The notes beneath the pieces are model-generated. The model saw only the letters and a program-made list of their open reading frames with translations, had not been told where the DNA came from and did not search any database. This document shows, piece by piece, positions 34,861-43,692 of a stretch of 64,000 bases of DNA. Within the stretch, counting starts at the first letter, position 1, and the number at the start of each line of letters is the position of its first letter. Both the position numbers and the translations under genes were made by a program. This DNA comes from Methylophilus glucosoxydans (GTDB taxonomy: Bacteria; Pseudomonadota; Gammaproteobacteria; Burkholderiales; Methylophilaceae), in NCBI RefSeq assembly GCF_042676145.1, contig NZ_JBHTJW010000002.1:1426001-1490000 (forward strand), in the 5' to 3' direction.

Positions 34861-36195
34861 ATGACACAATTTAAGCAAGCAAAGAACGTCGTTGTGATTG
34901 GCACCCAATGGGGCGACGAAGGTAAAGGTAAAATTGTTGACTGGCTGACCGACCATGCGCAAGGCGTGGTGCGTTTTCAGGGTGGTCACAATGCGGGTCA
35001 TACCCTGGTCGTCGGCCAAGGGGATGCGCAAAAAGTCTACAAGTTAAACCTGGTGCCTTCTGGTATTGTGCGCGATGGCGTCAATTGCTATATCGGCAAT
35101 GGCGTGGTGCTGGATACCACTCATTTGCTGCATGAGATTTCCACGCTGGAACAAGGCGGGCTCGATGTTAAAAACCGGCTCAAAGTCAGTCCTGGCTGTC
35201 CATTGATTTTGTCTCATCACGTTGCGGTTGATTTGGCACGTGAAGCCAAGCGCAGCGCCGAGAAAAAAATTGGCACTACAGGCAAGGGCATTGGCCCTGC
35301 CTATGAAGACAAGGTCGCACGCCGCGCCTTGCGTGTCTATGATTTGTTCCACCCTGAGCGCTTCGCCGAAAAGCTGCGCGAAGTCATGGATTATCACAAT
35401 TTTGTATTGACCAATTATCTGGGGGCTGCTGCGGTAGATTTCCAGCAGCAATACGATGCTAGCATGCAGCACGCTGTGGCGTTGAAGCCGATGGTGGCTG
35501 ATATTTCTGCGGCGTTATATGAAGCCAATGCCCGTGGCGAACACTTGTTGTTTGAAGGCGCACAAGGCACCTTGCTGGATGTGGATCATGGCACTTACCC
35601 CTATGTGACTTCCAGCAACTGTATCGCTGGCCAAGCCTCAGCAGGGACAGGTGTTGGTGCCAACATGCTGCACTATGTGCTTGGTATTACCAAAGCCTAC
35701 ACGACGCGTGTGGGTGGCGGCCCCTTCCCAAGCGAGCTGGATATTGAAACAGAAGGCGCACCAGGTTACCAGATGTCTCACAAGGGACAGGAAATCGGGA
35801 CTGTGACCAAACGTAAACGCCGCTGTGGCTGGTTTGATGCTGCAGCCTTGCGTCGCTCTGCGCGAATCAATGGCTTGACTGGCTTGTGTATCACCAAGCT
35901 GGATGTGCTGGATGGCATAGAGTCACTGGATATTTGCACGGGTTACAAGCTGGATGGCAAAGTGGTTGATATGCTGCCGGTCGGTGCGGATGACGTCGCC
36001 CGTTGCGAGCCGATTTATGAAACCGTGCCAGGCTGGAGCGAAACCACCTTCGGTGTCAAAACCTGGGATGCATTACCCAAAAATGCCCAGCATTACCTCA
36101 AGCGACTGGAAGCGGTCTGTGGCGTGCCAATTGCCATTGTCTCCACTGGCCCGGAGCGGGATGAAACCATCGTGTTGCAACATCCTTTCGCCTGA
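34861..36195 (+). CDS. purA: Adenylosuccinate synthetase
   Basis: This 444-residue enzyme converts IMP and aspartate to adenylosuccinate using GTP. The start MTQFKQAKNVVVIGTQWGDE is the family N-terminus with the GDEGKGK P-loop. Also seen are TGKGIGPAYEDK and the GTVTKRKRRCGWFD segment. The ATG at 34861 is preferred to the TTG at 34855. A flavoprotein gene of cofactor synthesis follows 15 bases later. Confidence 0.97.
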   Translation: MTQFKQAKNVVVIGTQWGDEGKGKIVDWLTDHAQGVVRFQGGHNAGHTLVVGQGDAQKVYKLNLVPSGIVRDGVNCYIGNGVVLDTTHLLHEISTLEQGGLDVKNRLKVSPGCPLILSHHVAVDLAREAKRSAEKKIGTTGKGIGPAYEDKVARRALRVYDLFHPERFAEKLREVMDYHNFVLTNYLGAAAVDFQQQYDASMQHAVALKPMVADISAALYEANARGEHLLFEGAQGTLLDVDHGTYPYVTSSNCIAGQASAGTGVGANMLHYVLGITKAYTTRVGGGPFPSELDIETEGAPGYQMSHKGQEIGTVTKRKRRCGWFDAAALRRSARINGLTGLCITKLDVLDGIESLDICTGYKLDGKVVDMLPVGADDVARCEPIYETVPGWSETTFGVKTWDALPKNAQHYLKRLEAVCGVPIAIVSTGPERDETIVLQHPFA

Positions 36196-36210
36196 GCAAG
36201 GTGACTTGAC

Positions 36211-36795
36211 ATGCGTGCACAACGATTGGCATGGGCTATTACCGGTTCCGGCCATTATCTGCGGGAGTCATTGGCCATTCTGCAAACCTTGCAGGAGGTC
36301 GATATTTACCTGAGCCGTGCGGCGGCAGAAATTATTCAGCAATACGGTTTTCAGGCTGCTTTAGAGGCGACAGGGCATAAAGTCTATCAGGACAAGACTG
36401 CCAGCAGCGTGCCGGTGGAGCGATTTTACGAGGGGGTGTATCACACCTTGGTGATCTCGCCGGCGACTTCCAATACCATAGCCAAAATGGCGTATGGTTT
36501 TTCTGATAGCCTGGTCACCAACCTGTTTGCGCAAGCAGGTAAAACGCGGATCCAAAGCATTGTGTTTGCATGTGATACGGCGCCAGAGTTGGAGTCGGAA
36601 GCACCCAGAGACAACGTGGTCAAGGTCTATCCACGCCAGATCGATCTGGATAATGTGGCCCAGTTAAAACGCTTTGCGGATACCACGGTCGTTGAAGACA
36701 TGGCTGGTTTGCAGCATGCGATCATGGCGCGTCTGGCAGCCGTGCATGAGTTGCATTTGCATCAGGGCGTACAGGTAGAGCACACTCACGACTAA
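36211..36795 (+). CDS. Archaeal-type flavoprotein, probable dihydromethanopterin reductase (DmrB/AfpA-like)
   Basis: This 194-residue protein belongs to the flavoprotein family related to UbiX and archaeal AfpA. It opens WAITGSGHYLRESL, with the flavin-binding SPATSNTIAKMAYGFSDSL stretch in the middle. In Burkholderia xenovorans a homologous protein, DmrB, reduces dihydromethanopterin to tetrahydromethanopterin. It is followed after four bases by a dihydropteroate synthase-like gene and further cofactor genes, which supports the same role here. Confidence 0.8.
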   Translation: MRAQRLAWAITGSGHYLRESLAILQTLQEVDIYLSRAAAEIIQQYGFQAALEATGHKVYQDKTASSVPVERFYEGVYHTLVISPATSNTIAKMAYGFSDSLVTNLFAQAGKTRIQSIVFACDTAPELESEAPRDNVVKVYPRQIDLDNVAQLKRFADTTVVEDMAGLQHAIMARLAAVHELHLHQGVQVEHTHD

Positions 36796-36799
36796 CACC

Positions 36800-38287
36800 A
36801 TGAATCGACTGCTGTTTCTTACCGGAAAACTGGCAGAACACAGTCTGCATCAGGTATTACAAGCGATACAGGCCGACAGTAAACAGTCTCCGTTTGAATA
36901 TGAAGTGAAACAGATCGGGGTGTCTGTTGCGGCATTGATGACGCCGCCCCTGATCGCCCGCCGCTTACCCAAAGTCGAGAATATTGATAAAGTCATTTTA
37001 CCTGGTCTCTGTCAGGGCGATCTCGGCCTGCTGGAGTCGCAGTGGGGTGTGCCGGTAGAGCGAGGACCTAAAGACTTGAAGGATTTGCCACAATATTTTG
37101 GTCAGCAAGGAAAAGTGCCCGATTTAAGCCAGCATAGTGTGCTGATTTTTGCTGAAATTGTCGATGCACCAGATCTGACGGTTGAGCAAATCATCGCCAA
37201 AGCGCAGCATTTCAAACAGCAGGGGGCGGATGTCATCGACCTCGGCTGCCTGCCGGGAAAAGCATTTGCGCATATGACAGAGAGCGTGTGTGCGCTCAAG
37301 TCAGCAGGTTTTCAGGTAAGTGTAGATTCCATGCGTGAAGACGATCTGCTGGCAGCGGGTAAAGCCGGTGCCGATTACCTCTTAAGTCTGCATGAAAACA
37401 GTCTCTGGATTGCAGAAGAAGTCGCTTCTACCCCCGTGTTGATTCCAGCCAAGCCTGGTAGCATGCCCAGCTTGCAACGTGCCATCGAGCACTGCCTTAA
37501 ACGGGAGCTTGCGTTTATTGCCGATCCTATTTTGGATCCCATCCATTTTGGTTTCACCGAATCGATTGTACGTTATCACAAGCTACGCAAAAAATATCCG
37601 GATATCGCGATCATGATGGGCGTGGGCAATCTGACCGAATTGACAGATGCCGACACCACCGGGATTAACGCCATGCTGTTCGGGATGATCAGTGAGCTGA
37701 ATATCAACGCTGTGCTGGCGACCTCGGTCAGCGCGCATGCCTGCGAGGCTGTGGCTGAGGCTGATATTGCCCGCCGTGTCATGTACCGCGCCAAACAGGA
37801 CAAACGGTTGCCCCGTGGCTATGATGCCGGCTTGCTTGGCCTGCATGATCGCAAGCCGTTTCCTTACAGTGCGGCGGAAATTGCTGAGATGGCCAGGCAA
37901 ATCAAGGACCCCAGTTTTCGCATCATGGTGAGCGAAGCGGGCGTACATGTCTACAATCGGGATGGTCTGCAGCAGGCGACGGATCCCTATGTTTTTTATC
38001 CAGAACTGCAGGTGCAAGACGATGCCTCGCATGCGTTTTATTTGGGGGTAGAGCTGGCTCGCGCGCAAATTGCCTGGCAACTGAAAAAACGCTATGTGCA
38101 GGATGAAATGCTGGAATGGGGCGTTGCCTCGGTCGCCCAAAACAAGCAAGCTAAAGTCGCGCATCGTGAGGCGTCTATCAAAGAGCGTCAGGAAACGGTC
38201 AAACCTGATCAAGCCAGTGGTGCCACGGTTCACGCATCAGCGAAAGAGCACGTTGGAAATTCAACCAGCCCGGAAAACAAAGAATGA
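36800..38287 (+). CDS. Dihydropteroate synthase-related protein of methanopterin synthesis (DUF6513-type)
   Basis: This 495-residue protein has an N-terminal domain (about 1-115, FLTGKLAEHSLHQVLQ) joined to a pterin-binding TIM barrel: VIDLGCLPGKAF, SVDSMREDDLLAAGKAGADY, ADPILDPIHFGFTES, IMMGVGNLTELTDADTTGIN. The barrel matches archaeal dihydropteroate synthase-like proteins. It probably joins the pterin and the arylamine ribose part of methanopterin; this is inferred from context. The C-terminal 60 residues are charged and low in complexity. The stop overlaps the next ATG by four bases. Confidence 0.83.
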   Translation: MNRLLFLTGKLAEHSLHQVLQAIQADSKQSPFEYEVKQIGVSVAALMTPPLIARRLPKVENIDKVILPGLCQGDLGLLESQWGVPVERGPKDLKDLPQYFGQQGKVPDLSQHSVLIFAEIVDAPDLTVEQIIAKAQHFKQQGADVIDLGCLPGKAFAHMTESVCALKSAGFQVSVDSMREDDLLAAGKAGADYLLSLHENSLWIAEEVASTPVLIPAKPGSMPSLQRAIEHCLKRELAFIADPILDPIHFGFTESIVRYHKLRKKYPDIAIMMGVGNLTELTDADTTGINAMLFGMISELNINAVLATSVSAHACEAVAEADIARRVMYRAKQDKRLPRGYDAGLLGLHDRKPFPYSAAEIAEMARQIKDPSFRIMVSEAGVHVYNRDGLQQATDPYVFYPELQVQDDASHAFYLGVELARAQIAWQLKKRYVQDEMLEWGVASVAQNKQAKVAHREASIKERQETVKPDQASGATVHASAKEHVGNSTSPENKE

Positions 38288-38859
38288 TTTACGAAACCAT
38301 CATCACCACGTGCTCTCCTGAAGGTGAGGTGCATATTGCGCCGTTTGGGATCCAATGGCAGGCAGGGCGCGTGCTCATCATGCCTTACCAGCCCTCAACC
38401 ACCTTGAATAATATTTTACAGACCAAGTCGGCCGTCTTAAATTTGACCGATGATGTTCGTGTTTTTGCTGCCGCTATTGCCAGAAAAAAAATGTTTTCCA
38501 CCTTGCCAGTCGGGCATGGCCACAGCGTGCGGCTCAGTGACTGTCTGGCGCATCATGTATTAAGCCTCGATACAGTCGAGCCGGATGAAAATCGACCAAA
38601 ATTATGGATGAAAGTGGTTGAAAGTCAGACACATGCGCCATTTATGGGCTTTAACCGTGCCCAGGCGGCAGTGGTTGAATTGGCCGTGCTTGTCAGCAGG
38701 CTGCATCTGTTGCCTGCTGAGAAAATTACGCAAGAAATGCAGTATTTACAAATTGCGATTGATAAAACTGCTGGCCCCAACGAGCTTGAAGCCTGGCAAT
38801 GGCTGGTGGATTGCGTTAACAACCACCAGGCACAGCAAACCGGCATGCAGCAGGCATAA
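38284..38859 (+). CDS. DUF447 family protein (FMN-binding split-barrel-like), cofactor cluster
   Basis: The 191-residue protein begins MIYETIITTCSPEGEVHIAPFGI, which is the DUF447 pattern seen in methanogens and H4MPT-using bacteria. It is predicted to be a split beta-barrel related to flavin reductases. The catalytic role is unknown. It overlaps the preceding gene by four bases and ends eight bases before mfnB. Its restriction to this context suggests a step in methanopterin or methanofuran formation or its repair. Confidence 0.82.
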   Translation: MIYETIITTCSPEGEVHIAPFGIQWQAGRVLIMPYQPSTTLNNILQTKSAVLNLTDDVRVFAAAIARKKMFSTLPVGHGHSVRLSDCLAHHVLSLDTVEPDENRPKLWMKVVESQTHAPFMGFNRAQAAVVELAVLVSRLHLLPAEKITQEMQYLQIAIDKTAGPNELEAWQWLVDCVNNHQAQQTGMQQA

Positions 38860-38867
38860 GGATATCT

Positions 38868-39593
38868 ATGCGCATATTAGTCAGTGTAAATTCGGTTGTC
38901 GAGGCGCAGTTGGTACTGGCCGCTGGAGTCAGCTTGATTGATTTGAAAGACACCAGTCATGGTGCGCTCTCTGCATTAAGTATGTCGCAGTCAGTTGCCA
39001 TCATGCAGGCAGTGAATGGTTACAAAAAGCAACATGCTCATGCGGACATTCTGGTCAGTGCCACCGTGGGCGATACTGCTGAATCCGTGGCTGCATTGCT
39101 GGAGTTGATCCAATCCCGTCTTGAGATTGGCGTGGACATTATCAAGCTACCGGAGGCCATTTGGGATCATCCTCTGTATGCAACGGTGATTAGCCAACTA
39201 CTTGCGGCAGGCACGCAGATGGTTGCGGTGTTTTGCCCAGATAGTTTATTGCAAGCATCTACGCTTGAGTTGCGCTTGAACAAGCTCGCCAGACAAGGGT
39301 ATGTTGGGGTTATGGTCGACACGATAGACAAGTCTAGCTCAGTCTTGGACTGCGTTTCTATATCGCATATTCAGAAATTTACCGAGATAGCCAGACGCTT
39401 GCAGTTAATGGTCGGGGTGGCCGGCGGACTCAGACCGGCATATTTGGCGCAATTGCGTTCGCTAGAGGCGGACTTTTTGGGTTTTCGTAGTGGTTTATGT
39501 GAAAAAGGGTTAAGGCAATCAAACCTATTGGCTGAATCGATTGTGAGCGTTGTCAGGCAGGTGTCAGGAAACTGTTGCAAAATGAGCGCCTAA
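38868..39593 (+). CDS. mfnB: (5-formylfuran-3-yl)methyl phosphate synthase
   Basis: MfnB (DUF556) condenses two glyceraldehyde-3-phosphate molecules to 4-(hydroxymethyl)-2-furancarboxaldehyde phosphate, the first step of methanofuran synthesis. The 241-residue TIM barrel starts MRILVSVNSVVEAQLVLAAG, with LIDLKDTSHGALSAL and the catalytic-lysine-type segments VGVAGGLRPAYL and SATVGDT. AAGGATAT precedes the ATG. It is the last gene of this cluster and pairs functionally with fhcBADC in this window. Confidence 0.9.
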   Translation: MRILVSVNSVVEAQLVLAAGVSLIDLKDTSHGALSALSMSQSVAIMQAVNGYKKQHAHADILVSATVGDTAESVAALLELIQSRLEIGVDIIKLPEAIWDHPLYATVISQLLAAGTQMVAVFCPDSLLQASTLELRLNKLARQGYVGVMVDTIDKSSSVLDCVSISHIQKFTEIARRLQLMVGVAGGLRPAYLAQLRSLEADFLGFRSGLCEKGLRQSNLLAESIVSVVRQVSGNCCKMSA

Positions 39594-39716
39594 ACCAATA
39601 AATACTTGGGCTTGTAGCTCTCTAGGCTTGCGCCCCTTGCACTGTTTGCGTATAGTTGGGTTTGTAAGTATTTTCAAAGATGTGGCGAAAATGCCCAATA
39701 ACAAAGGAGTCAATGA

Positions 39717-40814
39717 ATGAAAAAAAGTTTTTTAGGCTTGGCAATTGCTTCTGCATTTGTTTTTGCATCGCAAGCTGCGCAAGCTGAAGACATGTACCGC
39801 GGTGCTTGGTATGTTGTGCCAGGTGCCAGCTACATGCACACTGACAGTGATCTGGATGCAGATAATGCCCGTGGTGGTTTCTTGTCCATTGGTAAAGAGC
39901 TGAGCGAGCACTGGGACATTCAAGGTCGTCTGGGTTATAACCGTGCTGATGAAGATACTGGTATTCCAGGTGCAAGTGGTAAATACAAGCAAACAACTTT
40001 AGGCTTGGATGCGTTGTATATGTTTAGCCGCGAAAAATTCCGTCCATTTTTGTTAGCTGGGATTGGCGCAGCTCGCAACAATGTTGACTACAGCAATGTT
40101 GGTTTGACTGACAAATCAAACACTTCTTGGATGGCAAACGTTGGTTTGGGTGCTCAATATTTGTTTAACGACAAATTTGGTGTTCAGGCAGATGTACGTC
40201 ACCAGTGGAGCCGTGCTGATGCGCGTAATGCTGCTGGCACAGTGGATGCCGATGGTACAATCAACAACACCTTGGTTAATTTGGGTGGTATCTTCCGCTT
40301 TGGCGCACCAGCGCCAGTGGTTGAAGAGCCAACGCCAGAGCCAGCACCAGCTCCAGTGGCTGCAGCTGAGCCAGCACCGGCACCAGCTCCTGCACCAGCG
40401 CCAGCACCTGTTTGCAAGCCAGTCAACGAAACAGTGACTGTTTCTGCTGAAGAGTTGTTTGGTTTTGACAAGGCTAACCTGAAAGAAAAAGGCCGCGTTA
40501 CACTGGATGCAGTTGCTGCCAAGATCAAAGAAAATCCTGAAATCAAAGCTGTGATCGTCACTGGTCACACAGACCGTATCGGTTCTGAAGCTTACAACCA
40601 GAAGTTGTCTGAGCGCCGTGCAAAACAAGTGGCGGACTACTTGGTTGCTCAAGGTGTAGACAGCAGCTTGATCACTGCTGAAGGTAAAGGTAAATCTGAG
40701 CCAGTGGTTCAGTGCGAAGGTAAAAAAGTAAGCAAGAAATTGATCTCTTGCCTGCAACCTAACCGCCGCGTTGAAATCCGTGCAGAAGGTACGAAACAAG
40801 AAGGTTGCCAATAA
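39717..40814 (+). CDS. OmpA-family outer membrane protein
   Basis: This 365-residue protein has a signal peptide cut after AQA (residue 23), an N-terminal eight-strand beta-barrel (to about 195), a Pro-Ala repeat linker (about 200-238), and a C-terminal OmpA peptidoglycan-binding domain with TGHTDRIGSEAYNQKLSERR. Two cysteines near the end (VVQC and ISCL) may form a disulfide. AAAGGAG lies about eight bases before the ATG. A strong terminator follows. Confidence 0.95.
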   Translation: MKKSFLGLAIASAFVFASQAAQAEDMYRGAWYVVPGASYMHTDSDLDADNARGGFLSIGKELSEHWDIQGRLGYNRADEDTGIPGASGKYKQTTLGLDALYMFSREKFRPFLLAGIGAARNNVDYSNVGLTDKSNTSWMANVGLGAQYLFNDKFGVQADVRHQWSRADARNAAGTVDADGTINNTLVNLGGIFRFGAPAPVVEEPTPEPAPAPVAAAEPAPAPAPAPAPAPVCKPVNETVTVSAEELFGFDKANLKEKGRVTLDAVAAKIKENPEIKAVIVTGHTDRIGSEAYNQKLSERRAKQVADYLVAQGVDSSLITAEGKGKSEPVVQCEGKKVSKKLISCLQPNRRVEIRAEGTKQEGCQ

Positions 40815-40832
40815 GCACTGACTTGTGAGTTT

Positions 40833-40862
40833 AAAAAAGCCACGCAATTGCGTGGCTTTTTT
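40833..40862. terminator. Intrinsic terminator after the OmpA-like gene
   Basis: A 12-13 base stem built from AAAAGCCACGCA and TGCGTGGCTTTT with a short AT loop, flanked by A and T runs so it can act both ways. Confidence 0.9.
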
Positions 40863-40907
40863 GTTGCTGCACGCAGGCGGACTTTCAATTTGCCAGCCTG
40901 CCTCAGT

Positions 40908-40913
40908 TATAAT
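40908..40913 (+). promoter_or_regulatory. -10 box directly before the amidohydrolase start codon
   Basis: TATAAT ends six bases before the ATG at 40920, the same spacing as upstream of hisZ. A TTTCAA at 40883-40888 is a poor -35 candidate. Confidence 0.42.
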
Positions 40914-40919
40914 CCAAGC

Positions 40920-42257
40920 ATGAGTGAATCCCAATTTATCATCAAACCACGCTGGCTCGTTACTATGGATGAAGGGCCACAAGTGCGGGAGCAGCATGCA
41001 ATTCTTGTGGATGCTGGAAAAATCAAGGCGATTGTACCCAAATCCGATATCCCGGATTGGGCGGTTGACTGGCCCGTCGTTGATTGTTCACAACATGTCG
41101 TGATGCCAGGGCTGATCAATTTGCATACTCATAGCAGTATGAACCTGTTAAAGGGGTATGCTGATGATTATGCGTTGATGCCGTGGTTGAATGAGCATAT
41201 CTGGCCAGCAGAAAAGAGATGGGTCTCACCCGCTTTCGTACAGGATGGCAGCTTGCTGGCTTGTGCGGAAATGCTGGCAGGCGGAATCACCACATTTAAC
41301 GATATGTATTTTTTTCCGCAAGCGACCATAGAGGCTGCTAAACGCACAGGAATGCGCGCACATATTGGCTTAACTATCATGGAGTTTCCCAGTAATTATG
41401 CGGCAACTGCCAGTGAATATATCCGCTTGGGCACAGAAGTGCGCGATCAGTATAAATCCGAGTCCTCTATCAGTTTTTCTTTTGCGCCGCATGCTCCCTA
41501 TACGGTGAGTGATCAAACCTTTACCGACGTTGTCACACTTGCCGAACAGTTGAATCTGGGGATTCATACGCATTTGCATGAAACCCAGGCGGAAATCGCG
41601 CAAAGTCAGGAGCAATTTGGTGTACGGCCGTTGCAGCGTTTGCAAGCGCTGGGGGTAATTGGTCCCAGCACCGTATTGGCGCATGGAGTACACCTTGAAA
41701 AGTATGAACAGGAGACCCTAGCAACGTTAGGCGCGCATATCGCGCATTGTCCAAGTTCTAATCTGAAATTGGCGAGTGGGATTGCGCCGGTGGCATCTGC
41801 GTTGCGTTCGGGGATCAATATCGGTTTAGGCACTGATGGTGCCGCCAGTAATAACCGGCTCGATTTGTGGCAGGAAATGCGCACAGCGGCCTTGCTTGCC
41901 AAGGTATCAGCGCAACAGGCAGAGGCTGTGCCAGCTTATCAGGCGCTACAGATGGCAACCATTAATGGAGCCACGGCACTGGGGTTGCAAGCACAGATTG
42001 GCAGCATTAGCGTCGGTAAGCAGGCTGATCTGATTGCGGTTCGTCTGGATGAGCTGAATAGCTTGCCTTGTTTTGACCCGATTTCTCATCTGGTGTATGT
42101 GGCTAGCCGCGAGCAGGTCACCCATACCTGGGTCAATGGTCAATTACGGTATCAGCGCTTACCAGATGGCCAGCCACAATTTGCAGGCATTGAGACCGAG
42201 GCATTACGGTCTATCGCTTTGCAGTGGCAGCTCAAGATGCAACAGCCCGCAGATTAA
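40920..42257 (+). CDS. mtaD: Amidohydrolase, 5-methylthioadenosine/S-adenosylhomocysteine deaminase type (TRZ/ATZ)
   Basis: This 445-residue zinc deaminase of the cytosine deaminase-like superfamily has metal ligands in NLHTHSSMNLLKG, THLHET, AHGVHL and the Asp of LGTDGAASNN. The start MSESQFIIKPRWLVT is chosen; the longer frame from 40848 lies inside the terminator. Followed by ubiG and gph, an arrangement common in Proteobacteria, where it is thought to deaminate methylthioadenosine or S-adenosylhomocysteine. The exact substrate is an inference. Confidence 0.85.
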   Translation: MSESQFIIKPRWLVTMDEGPQVREQHAILVDAGKIKAIVPKSDIPDWAVDWPVVDCSQHVVMPGLINLHTHSSMNLLKGYADDYALMPWLNEHIWPAEKRWVSPAFVQDGSLLACAEMLAGGITTFNDMYFFPQATIEAAKRTGMRAHIGLTIMEFPSNYAATASEYIRLGTEVRDQYKSESSISFSFAPHAPYTVSDQTFTDVVTLAEQLNLGIHTHLHETQAEIAQSQEQFGVRPLQRLQALGVIGPSTVLAHGVHLEKYEQETLATLGAHIAHCPSSNLKLASGIAPVASALRSGINIGLGTDGAASNNRLDLWQEMRTAALLAKVSAQQAEAVPAYQALQMATINGATALGLQAQIGSISVGKQADLIAVRLDELNSLPCFDPISHLVYVASREQVTHTWVNGQLRYQRLPDGQPQFAGIETEALRSIALQWQLKMQQPAD

Positions 42258-42276
42258 TTTTGTTTAGGAAAACATC

Positions 42277-42975
42277 ATGGCCAATGTCGAAATTGCAGAA
42301 GTAAACAAATTTGCTGAACTGGCACACCAGTGGTGGGACCAGCAAGGTGTCTTCAAACCTTTACATCAGTTGAACCCAATACGTTTAAATTATATTGACA
42401 GTCGCGCGTTGCTTAAGGGCAAACAGGTGCTCGATGTCGGCTGTGGTGGCGGTATTCTGAGCGAGTCCATGGCACAACGTGGTGCCCACGTGATGGGGAT
42501 TGATATGGCAGACAAGTCGCTGCAGGTGGCGCAATTACATGCGCTTGAGGCAGGGGCCCAGGTTTCGTATCGCTGTATTGCCGTGGAAGCGCTGGCTGCA
42601 GAAATGCCGGAGCAGTTTGATGTGGTGACCTGCATGGAAATGCTGGAGCATGTTCCCGACCCATCCAGCGTGGTGCGTGCTTGCGCTGCACTGGTCAAGC
42701 CGGGGGGGCAATTGTTTTTTTCCACGCTTAATCGCAATGCCAAGGCATACCTGATGGCGGTGGTCGGGGCTGAGTATGTCCTCAATCTGCTTCCCAAAGG
42801 CACACATGATTACAGCAAGTTTATCAAGCCGTCTGAGTTAGCGAGCTGGTTACGTCAATCTGGACTGGAGTTACAGCATCAGACTGGCGTCACTTATGAC
42901 CCTTTCAGTAAACAATATAAATTGACAACAGATACCAACGTCAACTACATGCTACATGCGGTCAAAGAGGATTGA
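42277..42975 (+). CDS. ubiG: Ubiquinone biosynthesis O-methyltransferase UbiG
   Basis: A 232-residue SAM methyltransferase that acts twice in ubiquinone synthesis. Motif I is VLDVGCGGGILSESMA, and the WWDQQGVFKPLHQLNPIRL N-terminus is diagnostic. It starts 19 bases after mtaD; gph starts four bases after its stop. Confidence 0.97.
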   Translation: MANVEIAEVNKFAELAHQWWDQQGVFKPLHQLNPIRLNYIDSRALLKGKQVLDVGCGGGILSESMAQRGAHVMGIDMADKSLQVAQLHALEAGAQVSYRCIAVEALAAEMPEQFDVVTCMEMLEHVPDPSSVVRACAALVKPGGQLFFSTLNRNAKAYLMAVVGAEYVLNLLPKGTHDYSKFIKPSELASWLRQSGLELQHQTGVTYDPFSKQYKLTTDTNVNYMLHAVKED

Positions 42976-42979
42976 GCGC

Positions 42980-43624
42980 ATGCAAGCCGTATTATTTGAT
43001 CTGGATGGGACGTTGGTAGATACCGCTCCAGATTTGGCATATGCACTTAATTTGCAGCGTGAACGGCATGGATTGCCCTTTTTACCAGAAGTGACGATTC
43101 GCCCCTATGCCTCGCATGGGTCTCGAGGGCTGCTGGAAGTCGGATTTGGTCTGTTACCGGATCATGCTGAGTTTGAACAGATGCGCACTGAATATCTGGA
43201 GTTATACACCAAAGTCATGACCCGTCAGCCACAATTGTTTGACGGCATGGCAGAGGTGTTACAGGAGATTGAGCAGCGGGGGCTCCGCTGGGGCATTGTC
43301 ACCAATAAGCCACGCCGGTTTACCTTGCCTATGATTACACACATGGCGCTGGATAGCCGCGCGGGTGCGGTCATCAGCGGGGATGATGCGCCCCAGCCCA
43401 AGCCGGCGCCCCAAACACTGTTATTGGCCTGTGAACGTATGCAGCTTGATCCTGAACAGGTGGTGTATGTTGGCGATGCCGAGCGAGATGTGCAGGCCGG
43501 TAATGCAGCGGGCATGACAACGCTGGTGGCTTTGTTTGGCTACCTGTCAGACATGGATCGGCCTGAGGCATGGGGTGCGGATGGCTGTATCCAGCAGCCC
43601 CAGGACTTGCTGGCGTATTTATAA
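42980..43624 (+). CDS. gph: Phosphoglycolate phosphatase
   Basis: A 214-residue HAD phosphatase with nucleophile in LFDLDGTLVDTAPD, TNKP motif II, and VVYVGDAERDVQAGNAAGM motif IV. The start MQAVLFDLDG is taken; the longer frame from 42956 overlaps ubiG. Removal of 2-phosphoglycolate is the usual role of this family next to ubiG. Confidence 0.92.
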   Translation: MQAVLFDLDGTLVDTAPDLAYALNLQRERHGLPFLPEVTIRPYASHGSRGLLEVGFGLLPDHAEFEQMRTEYLELYTKVMTRQPQLFDGMAEVLQEIEQRGLRWGIVTNKPRRFTLPMITHMALDSRAGAVISGDDAPQPKPAPQTLLLACERMQLDPEQVVYVGDAERDVQAGNAAGMTTLVALFGYLSDMDRPEAWGADGCIQQPQDLLAYL

Positions 43625-43650
43625 CTGAGCAGATTCCGCGCCAATTTATC

Positions 43651-43692
43651 ATTGCGCTTGCCGCTCAGCTAATTGCGCTTGCTGCTGAGTAC
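43651..43692. repeat. Imperfect 21-base tandem repeat across the stop of the EAL-GGDEF gene
   Basis: Two adjacent 21-base units (43651-43671, 43672-43692) share 16 identical positions, including ATTGCGCTTG. The unit covers the last codons and the stop of the convergent minus-strand gene. Confidence 0.55.

Noticed and set aside
40116..40997. 293-codon minus-strand frame opposite the OmpA-like gene
   Set aside because: Runs through the terminator and is antisense to a clear porin; Cys/Trp/Phe-rich shadow.
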